This document shows, piece by piece, positions 22,960-36,955 of a DNA stretch of 64,000 bases; the stretch's first letter is position 1; the number at the start of each line of letters is the position of its first letter. The notes under the pieces are model-generated. The model worked only from the letters and a program-made list of their open reading frames with translations. It made no database searches and was not told the origin of the DNA. The DNA is from Agroathelia rolfsii (lineage: Eukaryota; Basidiomycota; Agaricomycetes; Amylocorticiales; Amylocorticiaceae): assembly GCA_018343915.1 (NCBI GenBank), contig JABRWF010000007.1:806001-870000 (forward strand). The letters run 5' to 3'. The position numbers were made by a program, and so were the translations under genes.

Positions 22960-25900
22960 ATGTCAAGGCCCAGCGTCAATCTTCATATTGATACTTCGAG
23001 TTCGTTGAATGTCGATGCACCAAGGATATCCGTCGAGCCACACTCACCTAGGACACCATCCCTCCTGTCCTCGGAGAAGTCTCAGTCTCCTCTTTCTCCG
23101 CATACGCCGTCTTTACCTATACCATATTCACCGGATCCGGAGAAGTCGCCATCGCGCCTTCATTTTGGTCGCTCGAGTTCGCATAATGCGCACAAAGGGA
23201 AACTCGAGTCCCGCAAACTGTTGGCCCATCTGTTGTACCAACTGCAGGATCGAGAAATGCCTCCCTCGGTCTTTGAAACTTTTAGGACAGGGCCATCCGC
23301 ACCGTCGGCCCCTTCTCTAGGTTCAGTAGTACAGACTGTCAGAGGTGCTGTGAAGTTGAATCACGGAAAGGGTGATACATCGGTAGTTGAGGACGAAGAC
23401 GACACAGCTATCCCAGCTCACGAGACAGATGCTACCTTAGATCTGTTGAACCAGCTCAAGGAGGTTCTTCTTATTTCTATTTCCAGTGGATGGCAGATTT
23501 TCTACGATAGGTACCTAAACATTAGAAACTCTGTCTCCAATCGGCATTCATATTTGTCAAAGCTCAGAACCTCTGCATGAAGATCGTCAGAATTCTATAG
23601 GACGCTCACCCTTCCGCCTGAGAAGGCAGAGTGGTCAGAGCCCTCGCAGGTCTTCTCGTTCAGCATCTCCCAACCCAACAGGTGAAATGAGGGCGCCCGA
23701 GTTATTATCACAATGCATATCAGTCTTGGGTTCCATAATCCTTCATGATTGTCGATTTCGATCCTCATCTCCACGTTTTACTCGTCCGAGAAACTCTTTG
23801 CAGTTTGCCGCTCTTGACATTGCACAATTCCTTGTATTCAATCATCGACACGAGCCGAAGATCATTTCGCGGATTGTATCTGCTATGATTCCTGCCTTTG
23901 AGACATTCCCATACACCATGCATTTTCACTTGCTCAACTTTTTTGATCAGGTTGTAATGGGAGGTGTCTTGGAAGAACTTCGATATGCTCAGGGAGCTAC
24001 CAGCGTTTCATCATTGACGACACAAGGTTTGATTTAACTCTCTTGTTTTATTTTTCTGATCAAATCTCACATGGTTCATCAGCACCACAAGTCCAAAACC
24101 CCGAGAACGAGAACAGCCCACCATTCATCTCTATCCAGGTTGAAGAAGCCCCAGATGAAGCCCAGGAGACTGTCATAGACAGACGGAAACCATGGCTCTC
24201 ACAAATATCATGGGATATGATGGCGACAAAGTCCACAAATGCACCTCTACAACCCATCCCTATCTACCATTTATCGTCGCTCGTTACGCCTTTCATAGCT
24301 ACCGCTCTGGAGAACCTCGATTTATCTAGTCTAGAACTCCCTCTTCTTCGATTTCATCAAGTTTTCCGGAATATCATGAACCTCAAACCCGACGTTTACC
24401 TCAATCTTTTGGAGGTTGTTGCTTATCACACCACCAAAGCCCGACGGGCGGCCGTGAACATGCTGTTTACCTTTTATCCAAAAGCCCTGGGTCATACGAT
24501 TATAACCAAACCTCTTCGCATATTTAACACTTCATCTTCGCTGGAAGAAGTAGAGAACCATCACCACGGTCATGGCGGACACCCTATTTCTCAAAGGCAC
24601 TCCCATCAACTGCCGGGAGAATCTGTTGCACATAACTTTGTTCCTTGGCATTTCGATTCTCATTCAACCCCAGTAAGTTATCAAGATATGCTATCCCGGG
24701 ACTGCCACGCATGCTCTGCAAGCATCAGCGGCTTTGGGTTGTTGTGCACCCTTTGCTTAATCACGGTGCATCTTGACTGTTATGACTATCCTGACGGTTT
24801 TCGGTCGTTCGAGTACGCATTTGAGATGGATCCTAACGTCAAGAAGGTTGTGGTGGAACGATTTTGTTATACTTACCCATCGCGGCATGATGTAACGCCG
24901 AAATATCGCAAGACCAAACATGGACATCAGCTTCGGCCGGTAAACTCCTTCAACCTATCCTTATGCGCAACATGTCATTTGCCATTGTGGGGCACCTTTG
25001 CTCAAGGGCTAAAGTGTAGCAAGTGCCATCAGTTCTCGCATTCCGCCTGCGCTGAAGGACTATCTTCTATACCTTGTCGAGTCGAACCTAGAAACTCTTC
25101 GGATATGACCATCGAGTGGGAGTCACTTAGACAATCTTTCCTCGATCACTATCGCGACGTCATTGGCCTCCCTTCCATCACCAGCTTCGAAGAAGCTTCT
25201 GTACTTCATTCTGTGTTCTTAACACAACTTGCTTTGTTGAATCACGGCATTACAGTAGGGTCCGTTATCGTAAAACATGGAAGCGCAGGAATCTTTCGAA
25301 AAACGGAGGAAATCAAAGAATTTGAGCTACACTCATTAGCCCAACATTATGGCAGCCAGCTTTCCTCCAACTCGTTGCTCATGTCTGAGTCCACACAGGA
25401 CTATATCGAACAGAATAATCTCACCCCCCAACAACTCAGTATCGTGAATGATTGGTCTATGTTAGTGTATATCGTCACGATCGTAAAGTCACCCATAGAA
25501 TCCAATCAAGAGCGTCCAGTTTCTTCAGCATCTCTCCTTACTGTTGCTCCCCTTGAAGCGGCGGAAACGGAAGAGCAGGCACATCCCTACGAAGTCGTCT
25601 CATTGGCGCATATCCGTGATTCACTGGCTTTGAATTTAGGAATACAATCCGATGTTATCGCTCGCATACTGTTCCATCATCTTCATCACATGGGACTTTT
25701 TGAAAGGAGTGATCGGTGTCAAACGCTCTTGACATCTACTCCTCAAGAACCTGGGATTCGTTGTATTTTCCCTCTTCCTTTCGGATTGGATGTATCGACA
25801 GACGTGGAGACTTTGATGTCAGCATTTGAGGCGTGCATTACCGAACTGGATATTTCCTTGAACGAAGTTGGCTTTTTGCTCCTCACTCGTCGGCTCTGGC

Positions 25901-28900
25901 CAAACGGAATAGTGTCGGACTACGCTGTCAAGAGGATATTTCGGGCATTATTGCACTGGGTCATCGACGAAGTAGGTGATATATAGCAACCCCTGCGAAA
26001 ACGTCTATCTCATCCACTATCTATGATCTAGGACCGTATATTGGAAGTGCTGATACGAGATTATATATCGCATGGAAAAGACCTTCCTGGGATTAGGCAC
26101 CGTACCGATCATCCAATGTGGCCTCATGGCGTTTTGAAAACTGACAAACAAACCCGGAACGCAACAGGGACCAGTGGAGACTATATAGGCTCCAGACATG
26201 CGCTCCTAAATCACTACGTCGTGCCGTGGCTTCGAGTGCTTCATAAGCAGATGGATGGGAACTACTCCCAGATGGTCTATGAACTCGTCTCAGACATGGC
26301 TGAAGATAACTTGACTGTGAATATGCACCCAGAGTCTAGGCCATCTGACCTCGTAAGTTTTATTCTAGGATTCGGTGTTGAAATTGTCAGCTCAAAATGG
26401 CGGCAGCATTTTGACAGCGCTTTCTTGAATGAAATTCTGAAACTGCTTGTGAAAGTGTTCCAGAGCTCCCTATGCTTCAGTGCTGTGGACGACATCGTCT
26501 TGAGATGGCTAAATGACACGTCAAGATTAGGCGTCACGGACCAAGTAAATGGATTAATTCTATTACATTATAACTAGACTCATTAACGGTCCGTAGTCTA
26601 TGTCTTCAGTGAACAAACTGTTTAGCCGTGACCCGGAGCCCATGAGCCGTAGCAGCTCTTTAGGGGAGGGCGTCGGCTTATTTGAAACATCAGCATTCGT
26701 CGTCCCGAGCCCGTGGGATATTATCGTCAACACGGCTAATTTGGGTACAGAAGCTATCATACAGGCTTTTGAATGGACCCAATTGTTAGCTCGCTCCGGA
26801 GTTGATGTACCGATGAAGACGTATGCGCAGCTGTTCACCCTTGCAATCCAGATGAATGTCCCGTTAGTAGAATGCAATATTTTGATCAAAGCGGCATTTT
26901 CGTCTACTTGGCTCAAGGTCTTCGGGCGTGATTCTTTACAAGCTAATATTGCAGATCTTCATCAACACCTGGCTACTTCAATCATCAACGCATTGAAGCA
27001 CCAAGATACCTACTCGGAAGCGTAAGCTTACCATTTTCTTCAGTTTCAACACTCATTGAGATATGCCTGAAGATTTCTCCTATTACGTCTTTCCTTGGCG
27101 ACATGTCTCTTGATATATGGCTGTGATCGACAGGCAATCATAGCGGCTGGGTTAATCGAAGAATCTGAAGTGAAAGGTCTGATATCTCGGTCCGTCTAAC
27201 ATTCATATACATATATCTCATGCCGTTTCCATTTATTGACGATCTTGACAAATTACAGGCGACGCATGACCACTCGGGTGTCTATGATATCTGATCCTGT
27301 CATCGTTCATTCCAAACTGATGGCTGCCCTTCATCGTTATCTTGGCGCTGGGTCAGACGAGATAGTGGTTCTAATTGGTTCATTCGTCAGCATCCTTATC
27401 AATCAGACTCGTCTGCTTGAGAGTCATGAAATTGACAATTTCATACTCCGGAACGGAGAAGTTCTTTGTTCATGGTAAGTGCTGTTTTATGGATGCTTTG
27501 CGATTCATTGACTCGTGGATCGACAGTGCCTGGAGGCTTTATGAAATTCAGAGGCATGATATTTCCGAAATGCGCATTAGCCTCCTCATCCGCATTCTGG
27601 TCATTGATGCGCAGTCTTTCAATGATTTGCTGGGGAATCTCTTCCGTAAGGAAGGCCCTTGGGAGCAAAGGTAGCTGTACCTAAACTAATGCAATATATC
27701 CGCTGACACAGTTCCATACTCCTTAAAGGATGTTCGCAGTTGCTCGTCTATTCCGTATCATTTTGGATGTAACAAGCCCGGTTTTCAGGCTTGAAGATCG
27801 ACAGTGGAGATCAAATGTAACAAGTATATTTGAGATGTACTTTTCATCATTTTGGAAGGACGAACGGGTATGATTTCTTGTTTTCTTCCTAAAAATATTT
27901 CTTTAACCTCCCCATAGGAAGAAATCCGGCTTTCTGTTGGATCGTGGTCCCAAACTCTTAGGCCCGCACATCTAGAGGTCATCACTGCTTGCTGGGACGA
28001 AAAAATGACGAAAGGATCGGTACTAGAGCGAATTCAATTGGTCAACTTTTTAATACAGCTTCAGCCTCATTTCCCAACCTGGCAGAGTGCGCTAATTCTA
28101 CCTTTTCTTTTCTTTTCTTTTCTAATCCTCTGAATCCATGCTTTTCTCCAGTAATATCATGGAGGGCTTTGATGGAAATCTTGTTGGAAGATGACTATAT
28201 GCGGAAAAATGCAGATGATGATCCTGCATCTGCTCATTTCGTCAGTCCGCATAAAAAGATTGTGTAAAAAATGAGCTAACACTGGTATCAGTCTATGTAT
28301 GGCTTATCGTCGAAGCATCATAAAGACAAAGTTCACCTGGATCCCAATCTCCCTCTTCTTCGCGTATGTTATCATTCTTTAATTCGCTTATGAGTAAACT
28401 AATTTTTACTTATAGGTTGGGATCATTACACTTAGCTTAAAGCTACTTGCAAATGGACACCATATCGACTTATACTCACTGATGAAGATAAAGGAACATC
28501 TGGTATTCCCATCTCGGTTGCCCTTTTTTTTCTCTCTCTCAACGTTAGTGTTGTAGGTTGATACCATTGGCTTCGAAGACGTCAAAACGAACAACACCGG
28601 GACGGTCATCCATGTCCATTTTTCGCACATCGAGGATGTATCGGAAACCGCCTACCCATGTCTACTCAACCTCCCAGCAGTGTTAGACGCTTCCAGAACA
28701 TTTGAACTTCCTCCGAATGCCATGCAGACACAAGACCAAGGGGATATACCATGTCCTGTGCTTGTTGGGTCGGCATTTGTGGATGTAGCGCTCCACCTCT
28801 TCACTTCCATGCCGAAGCTCTCGTACTTACCGGATCTCGTGATGAAGAGCCTTCTAGACTCGATCATCGCAATTATCTACAAACACGATCTAGAAAGTAA

Positions 28901-31307
28901 GGCGCTTAAACATCTTGGACATTCACTTCGCAGGGCGGCAAATCATGCTTTGGAGTTGTCGAGAGAAGAAGTCAGTTATGAAGTTAGGCAATTGGCTGTA
29001 ACGGTCAGGATCCCCGATGATGTTTGGACTTTTTCCTTCGTTCATGGTGTCTTATAGGTCTCTCTCTCTTATGTGAAAAGATTTCCGGCGCCAAAACCAG
29101 ATTTCATTAGGTATTTCAATTTGATCCTCCGAGCGAACATCATGATTAACAGCCGTACAGCGACTGCATTCAGGAGACGATCAAGCTCATTGCCTCACTA
29201 AAGCATAGTGACGAAGATATGCTTGTTGGCTATGCTCGTAACTTGCTTGAAACATGTCTCATCATGTATGTCATCCTTCCTAAAATAGTGCTCATATCTC
29301 TATCTCAAGGGCATCAATCATTTTAAACTAGGCATTCTCATCACGGAGTCCTTCTCTCGTTGTTCAAAGTTGGTATATTTCAGAATTATGTCTATTGACA
29401 CGTGCTGAATAGCAGCAACAGCGTCAGTTGGACGACGACATATTCATCGCGCTCAAGCAGGTCACCGATATGAACAGCAAAATACTAGATGAGAATATAA
29501 CAAGCCTGCGTGACGATCTACTCCAAGACCTCTTCCACAGGAGCGCAGAAATTCGACCGGAAGATGCACAGACGATTGTGAAGAATTTAAATTCTTATTT
29601 GTCAAATGTACAGACTTATCTTGGAGAAAATCTCATGCAATGTAAGTTATCAAATTGACTTTTAAGAGCTTCTCTAAAATGATTTTGGGCAGCCGCATCA
29701 AATTTCCTCGTCGACATCTCTCCTCGTTGGGCAACCCTGTCCTATGACCAGTTTGACCCGAATCCTTTGATCTCCATATTCACGGTCTTGTTAGTTCATA
29801 ACAAGCAGCATCAGAGGGTATGTGACTGCCACCTTTAATTTCGTCCAGCTCACTCGTCTGACGTGCTCTAGTTGCTTACAACGGCGATGGAAACTGTTCT
29901 CCGCCTGAGCCTGGCGCGCTTTGATGTCGATAGCAAGACTTTGGAAGGTCTCCTACGACTCACATCCTCGATTCACCGTCGCATGCGACACAATCGTGAT
30001 AAGGCACAGGCATTGAACGGCGTTGACGAGATCCTTTTCGAGTCCGTGTCTGCTGCCCTTTTAAGCAGGTCTCGGACGACTCCAAAAACTCTAATAGCTC
30101 TCATTGAGGTAAGAAAGTCATTTTCCCGTTCAAGATATGTCATGATTAAGGAAGAAAACAAAAACAGACTGTCACTTCGACTGAGATGTATAAAGCACGG
30201 ACTGCAAATGTGCCCCAAGCGTTCTCTCAATATTTCGATCGCATGATCACCGAGGGATTCATGTATCTGGAACAACATGCTTGGAGTGATGCATTCTCTG
30301 AGAATAACATGAACGCCGCGCTGGTGGTGGCCAAAATGCTGCTCGAAGCCGCCGGGAGCAACAAAGCTGTGTTAGAAGAAGCTGGAAACGTAAGTAGCAC
30401 ATCGATATATTCATACAGCTCATGAGACCACAATTTTGTGCAGGCCATTTTATTGAGTACGCGAGCTTGGAACATCTTAATTCTGGAAGCTCTGTCTTCG
30501 GAAACAACATCCTGGAGCGACTTGCTTTTATCTCATTTCCATGCGTTTTCGGCCGTTTACTTTACGTCTTTGCGCCCTTACATGCTCTCCGGTTCGGGAG
30601 TCGCTGAGACAGCGCAAACGAGCATCAATCACGCCTTTGCGGCGATGAAACTCTGGCTTTTGCTTGCTGTAAGGAAGCGTCATCAGGAGCCGGGTACTGT
30701 GGGAGCTACAGGGGGAGAGGTGCAGGAAGATCATATTTCTCATGAGATTTGGGCAGTGTTGTGGCCACCTTTTGAAAGTATTGTAAATGCTTTCGAGGCG
30801 GACGCGATGTCTGGGGGCACACCGGTATGATCACACCTATTGCCGCTCAAATTGATGTTTTGACCGTCGTTCGATTTTAGGGACTTGCGCATTCGATGTG
30901 GTCATCTGTTGGAGACTTGTTTGTTTACATTCGACAGATTCATTCGCCCCTTGTAATCAACACGGCATCACATATTGCGCTTCTGAATCGTCTCAAAAAA
31001 TATGGCCGGGGCGATGGCGCTACTAATAAAGTGAGTATTTTTAACATAGAAGACTTTCCTGAACTTGGTTTGACATAGTATCTTTTAGTTGACAAAGGTG
31101 GTGCAGCAATTACAGGAACCGCTTCCAAATCAAGCTAGCTGGGATAACATCATAATGCAAGTCAAGAAGGACATCTTCGTCGCCGAAAAGCTGCAAGCAC
31201 TGGACATGAAACGCAAGGAGAGCGGAACCAGTAAGACTGTTCCGGAAGTCTTCCAAGCTTTGGACCGAAGACGCGACTACAGTGGTGGTCGGAGGATAGT
31301 GACGTGA
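22960..31307 (+). CDS. UNC80-like very large protein with C1-type zinc fingers
   Basis: This single long gene has more than twenty exons. The N-terminus is Ser/Pro-rich (LHIDTSSSLN, PRTPSLLSSEKSQSPLSPHT). It is followed by an alpha-helical block LESRKLLAHLLYQLQDREM, LKEVLLISISSGWQIFYD and ALDIAQFLVFNHRHEPKII that I associate with the UNC80 N-terminal family. Around 24690-25075 two C1-like or RING-like zinc clusters appear: CHACSASISGFGLLCTLC with following H and C, and CATCHLPLWGTF with KCSKCHQFSHSAC. The rest is helical and repeat-like to the C-terminus. Animal UNC80 is a scaffold of the NALCN sodium leak channel; the related fungal channel is Cch1. Family assignment is from pattern memory, not a search, so it is moderate. 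Alternative: another large zinc-finger scaffold. Convergent with DPM2; stop codons are 58 bases apart. Confidence 0.55.
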
Positions 31308-31365
31308 GAGAATGATAAATTAGGAGGATGGCATTATTGAACAAGGGTATATAATGAATGGTACA

Positions 31366-31744
31366 TTATGCATCTCGTAGTTTTGCCTTTTGGGCCTTTT
31401 TGCGATTTTCTTTGGCGATTGTGGTTCCAACGAAAGAGCCAATGACGGTGAGGCCCACGACCAGTAAAATTGCAGGGAGACGAATAGCCCACTCCCTGGC
31501 AGGGAAGTACTGGTGAATTGGGCTGGATACATCAAAGAATGGCTGGAGGCTATATGAATACCTTGGATGTGTAGATCATGGTCAAGCAGCAGAAATACGC
31601 ACTAGGAGGATCGCCCATGTGGTGTAGTAGACAAAAACAAAGGCAGCTGCCAGCAGCATAGAGCCGCCGAGAACCTTATCGCTAGTGCCCTGGGCAGGTA
31701 TGAGTATACAAAAAGCGGATGTGGCCAGGAATGCAGCAGACCAT
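31366..31744 (-). CDS. DPM2: DPM2, regulatory subunit of dolichol-phosphate mannose synthase
   Basis: This small two-helix ER membrane protein stabilises the catalytic DPM1 subunit and supports GPI-anchor and N-glycan mannose supply. Exons 31603-31689 and 31366-31542, plus an ATG at 31742-31744, give 88 residues. Visible features are GTSDKVLGGSMLLAAAFVFV and YYTTWAILLPFFDVSSP, the conserved loop IHQYFPAREWAIRLPA, and the second helix ILLVVGLTVIGSFVGTTIA with a basic KENRKKAQKAK tail. The first exon seems to be the start codon alone, followed by a 52-base intron (gtctgc...ctgcccag). Divergent from TRS120 over about 218 bases. Confidence 0.85.
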
Positions 31745-31962
31745 AGTTGGAATGACGACACGTAGTAGTAGTATGGGTGACCTAGTAGTAGTAAGTACTT
31801 GTTAATACAAGTGCAAGTGTTGGGATGCTTCCGATCAGTCGACCGCTTATTTCAATTGCAGCCAGTGACGCCAGCGGTGAGCAACTGAGCAGCTGCGTCT
31901 TCACCTAAGGAATGCACTGGCATCTCTGAAATTTGACGACTGGTCTATAACCTATTTCTCGA
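31745..31962. promoter_or_regulatory. Shared divergent promoter, DPM2 / TRS120
   Basis: This 218-base space lies between the opposed start codons. It contains a short GTA/GTC-rich stretch (agtagtagtagt-like near 31765-31795). No clear TATA element. Confidence 0.35.
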
Positions 31963-34900
31963 ATGGAGAATCACGTCTTTGGATCTCTAGCCCAGCTGCG
32001 AATTCTCTTGTTACCTGTCGGCCCCATATCCAAGGCCGCGTTCGATAACTATGCTGGCGACATTCGCTCCTTCGAGGAGATCCGTCTCTCTGATATTCCT
32101 GCAGACACTAAAGATGAGAAAGGTATGTAATATGGAATCGATTGATTCATAGTTATTGACTTGTGTATGTAGTGCGCTTCATGCCCAAACCTCTACAGAC
32201 GGGCTCCGTCCATCTTAGCTTCACATCGCGTCCGCCCCCAGAAAGCCATTCTAGCATGGCACTTTTTCGACCTTCCCACTTCCCCCTGGGCGTCATTGGC
32301 GTAGCATCTTGTAATCAGGCGGAATCATTGTCATCCGTAGCCGCCCAGTTTAACGCATCAATGCGCCGTTTATTTCCCCAAGGATCAACATTCCCTCTGG
32401 CTAAAAGTTGTTTTGTATTTGAAGATGATGCCTCCAATACCAATCTCAATCTAGGAGATACATACCCTGGCCTCGTTATCATCCCTAGCATCATGGGAAA
32501 CAAAAAGCTTTACATAGGGACTCTGCTAGCGGATTTGTGCTCGCAGATTATCGGAGAGTTTGGGCAGCTGGTTCGCACCATCTTCGGTGCTCCTTCATCG
32601 TCTCTGACTAAAGCATTAAAGAACAGACGCATACACTCGAGTCTCCACTCGGAAACGAATATCTCAACGCGTCTCTGTTCCCAACCATTCCACCCTTATC
32701 CGAGATCCCGCCCTCTCTCGAGCAAATATCCAATGACTCCGTATCATCCTTACCTTCAATAAGTAGCCAACCCGAGTTAGGGAGGTTCACAAAATCACCT
32801 CCGCCCAAGCGTACATCAGCTGTTATGGGATATAATCCTTCGCCGCCTCCCAGCCGGCAATCCACTCTTGGTGTCCCAAATGTGGCTAAGAAGCGTCAGA
32901 GTGGTATTGGCGTTGCGTCATCTCCAGGTCGGCTGTTCAAAGTCACTGCAGATTTATATCTCCTAGCAGGACGAACGGAGGACGCATCTATATGGTATTC
33001 ATGTTCGTTTTCTGGCCCTCACTAAAGAAACTAACGGATTGCAGGTACTCGGAAGCACTTGCTACGTTGAAAGCTCCTATTGACTCTGTTTGGCATGCGT
33101 CTGTGCTGGAAGGTCTTGCTACCGTTACAGTCATTGAGGCTTGGTCATCGGGTCATGGTTTAGTACGTTTAATCGCGACATGCGTGCTTCATACTGATCC
33201 TCATGATATTCCAGAACACGTCTAATACGACGTCAACGTATCCTTGGCACGGCGTCGCAGAAAGATTAAATCAAGCTGCAGCTATTTATTTCAAAGCATC
33301 ACCCACTTCAGAAGAACACTCACATGAACAGTACACCCTTCTTTCTTATCTTTATTCCTCTTGTGTTCTACGGCATGCATCCTTGCTCTTCTCTATATGG
33401 TCCGCTAAAGGCTGGGGCCCTTTGGCATTCACGACCATGTTTGCCTCCAGCTTGACCTCTCAATTACCTTCTACCCTCGCCCTCGATAAGACAGCAGACT
33501 CTTCGTTGCAGCTGGAAAGGCTCTCTTCGCTCTCAGGCATTCCCCGCTCAGCGATCGCGACGACACTCGCACAGGCACATGGCCCATGGCTACTTCACAT
33601 CGGACCAGGCGAGCGCATCTCCATCTTGGAGGCGCTCGCTAGCCTATATGGGCTTATCGGATATCAGCGCAAAGAAGCATACATTTTACGGGAAGTCGTA
33701 GGTTGCATCATGGACCTCATCGCCGTCTCCCGCGAAGAAGAGGCGGCATTTCGGCGCTCCTCCAATCCGATATCGCCAACTGCGTCCGGGTTGGCTATCC
33801 AGGGCATCCCGACGCCAAATGGTAACAAGGAGTCTGTAGGCATCCGTCAGAATGAAAGTAAAGCGGGCAACGAAAGTATCCTGCGATTGCTCAAACATAT
33901 ATGCAGAGTCTTGGGTGTCGATCTTGAGTTAGTCAAGGTGGTTGATATGCGTTCAGATGGGAAGCCACAGCAAGATTCGTTAAATGGGGAGCTGTTGGAG
34001 GATGATGCTGCCACTTTAACGCACTTTGGATGGCCGGAACTCAAAGTGGGTGTTGTTCGTGAGGCTCTGTTTGTTGCAGAAGCATTACCAGGTAGTGTAA
34101 TACGTATGATGACAATTAATGCATTATCTAATTTTTTTTTCTCAAGATCACCCTGCGGTGGCCCAGTTTTCGCTTTCTGCTTTACGTTCCCTGCGTCCCC
34201 AGCTTTCCGATCAAGACCAGTACACCTTCTATGAAATCGCTGATCGAGCCTTGAAAACATCCAAACGGAGAGGAAGCAACCGCTCTGTTGAATTTTGGTC
34301 CGATCAGCCGGTCTTCAATATTGAAGTACAGCCGTAAGCCATCGTTATCCGCTCCGGGAATCTCGATAACTCAAATTCAATTGGCAGGCTTCCGCTCATT
34401 CGGATGCCGATGGAAAAACCAATATCCGTACTGACCCCTCGAACGAATGATCACTTGCCTATTATTACCGGAGCGAAGGATCCTTTCCTGTACAATCCCA
34501 GGAAAGGGCCGGGTGGGAAGGTGAAAATGACCCGCACGTTTCCGAACTTGGGGCGATTGGAGCTGAATTAATATCATTATTACAGGCTAAAGTTCTCGTA
34601 GTCCAAAATGAACCTCTAGAGTTCACGATAACGCTGCAGAATGTATATGGCTTTGGTCTTGAACTGCAGACCCTGGCATTAAGGTAGGCTGCGTTGGAAT
34701 GTTCTATGCTAAAACTTATATCATGCATTTCAAGTACCTCAGGAGTGCCTTTCGAGTCCAAGCCTACATCCCTGATGATCCCAGCACGTTCAAGTCATAG
34801 CGTTACTGTGATTGGACGTCCTTTGCAGTCAGGCACGCTCATTGTCCGCGGATGCATCATTCAAGCTCCAGGTGGTGCACCACGAGAATTTGGTTTGCCT

Positions 34901-36763
34901 ATATATAGCGAAGAGGACGAAGTCAAGGCTTCCAGAAGGCGGAGCGCTATCCTTGGTGAACTGGGAAGGTCTAAGCGTTCCGGGCTTTTATCGAGCTTAT
35001 GGAAGAAAGGGGATAAACGGACCAGTGCAGGTCAATCTGTCAAGGATGGATCTTTAGGACATCCCTTGGAATTGCAGGTGGTCCCCGAACAGCCCTTGTT
35101 GAGGATACGGAGGACATCATTAACCCATGGTGCTGTTATGCTGTACGAGGGGGAAATGTATGTATTTTCCTCCGGTGCACCTATTGCTGTACTAACGGAA
35201 TTATCACTCAGATCCACTATTCGTCTTACTCTTGAGAATGTTTCGTCGCTTCCTATTGATTTCCTGCGGATATCATTTGATGATTCGACAATTGGACCTG
35301 CTCAGCAAGCCTTGCAGGACGGCGACCTGCCTGTGTTCGATGTCTACGAAACCGAGTACGATCTCATTCATCGCAGAGCGTTCACGTGGCGTGGTCAAGA
35401 TGATTTCAAGGAGCTGCGACCGGGAGCAAAGACTGTAGTGAACCTTACATGTCTGGGTAAATCTAACTGGTAATCCTCGTTCAAAAACACATGGATTCTG
35501 CTTTCGTTTTCTCATTCACTCTCTTTCTCTAGCACCTCAGGAACCATACACCTGTCATACTCTTATGTACATAGACCAAAGGCTTCTTTGGATGCACCTC
35601 CCAGCGTCTTCCACACACGACAGCTAGATTACTCCGTTCTTGTTACAGTGTATCAGATGCTGGAGTGTCTGAACATGGATATACTGCCTTTCAGTGGTAA
35701 TGAAGATCGATCCAATGGGGTAGATTCCCGGGATACAGCACTCCAAGTCGGAAGCGAGCCTGGCTGGTGTCTTTTCACTATAGACGTGCGCAATGTGTAT
35801 GGAATTCCATTCGATGTGACATTTGAACGTGTACAAGATGGTAAAGGGTTTCTGCTTAACGACAAGTATATGCCCTGTTGATGACGTTGTGCTTAGATCT
35901 TCCGCCTATATCGACTACGCTAACCATTGCTCCCGGTTCAACTTCACGGTATGCCATGTACTCCGAGATCTGTCTCCATTGTTGACCGAATTTCAGTGCC
36001 GTCTTGCCTGTCAAGCAATTCTTACTGCCAGAAGACGAAACCTCGAAACCTATACCAACCCTGACCGATCGGCAATTTGTCGTGGACAAAACGGGCCTCA
36101 GCTCTTCTCAAGAACAGGCTCAGAGGGAGTTGTTTTGGTATCGTGAAACGCTGTTTAAGTGTATCCAGGGCCGATGGAAGGAGGTGATTGTTCAGTTCCA
36201 TCAAGAAGTGGATAATTATGACTGATCTTGCTTTCCATCAGAGTGAAGGAACACGCACTGGGGACTTGAATCTGAGGCGGCAGCGCTTATCTTGGCCCAT
36301 GTTAGAGGCTCTCAAGACGGAAAAAGCCAGACTGCACCTATCCTTGGTATCTTACAACGAAACAGGCGAGGAGAAAACCCTGGATCAAAAAACCGGGAAA
36401 TTCTTCCCCTCCCCCGACGAGTTCATCTATTTAAGGATCAAAGTGACTAATATGTCGTGTAAGAGTTTCTTCTATACTTGTCATTCTCCGTCCTAACGCA
36501 TGCAAATAGCTTCCCCGCTTTTATTTACCTTAGATATAACTTTGGAGCCCGCAGATCATATCATTTATGAAGGTGTTTTGGTCGATATGCCCGTAGGTCA
36601 TCTCGAAGCGGGCGAATCGGATATAGTCGAGACGGGTATCTGCTTCTTGGCTCGCGGAAGGTACGAGGCTAAGGCTACTGCTCGTGCTCTTAGAGATGTT
36701 GGTGGTACGACAGCTTCTGGGAAAGGTAGCTTGATCGCGGTCGTCGAAGATAGTCACTCATGA
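31963..36763 (+). CDS. TRS120: TRAPPII subunit TRS120/TRAPPC9
   Basis: This is a subunit of the TRAPPII tethering complex, which acts as exchange factor for Rab11/Ypt31 at the trans-Golgi. The N-terminus carries the family start LAQLRILLLPVGPISKAAF, then IRSFEEIRLSDIP, HLSFTSRPPPESHSSM and FRPSHFPLGVIGVASC. The central part has the helical block YPWHGVAERLNQAAAIYFKA and HIGPGERISILEALASLYG. The C-terminal half consists of beta-rich segments (FEITLQNVYGFGLELQTL-like, IRLTLENVSSLPIDFLRISF, WCLFTIDVRNVYGIPFDVTF), as in TRS120 proteins. About ten or more introns. The end AVVEDSHS at 36763 fits the beta-domain. VPS55 follows 192 bases downstream on the same strand. Confidence 0.88.
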
Positions 36764-36955
36764 TAATAATTGATGCCTTTGTTGTTTGTTACTTGAGAAA
36801 CTGCAACCTAGCTGGTTGTTATTATGTAATATCAATACCGAGCTGCCACTGTGGCTGTGAGTTTGTGACGCACTCGACGGGCACTGCGCCTGAGCTCATA
36901 CAGTTCCGGCCGCAAGACTTCTCCAACACTTAGGCAACTCACTAGCAAATTCAAG

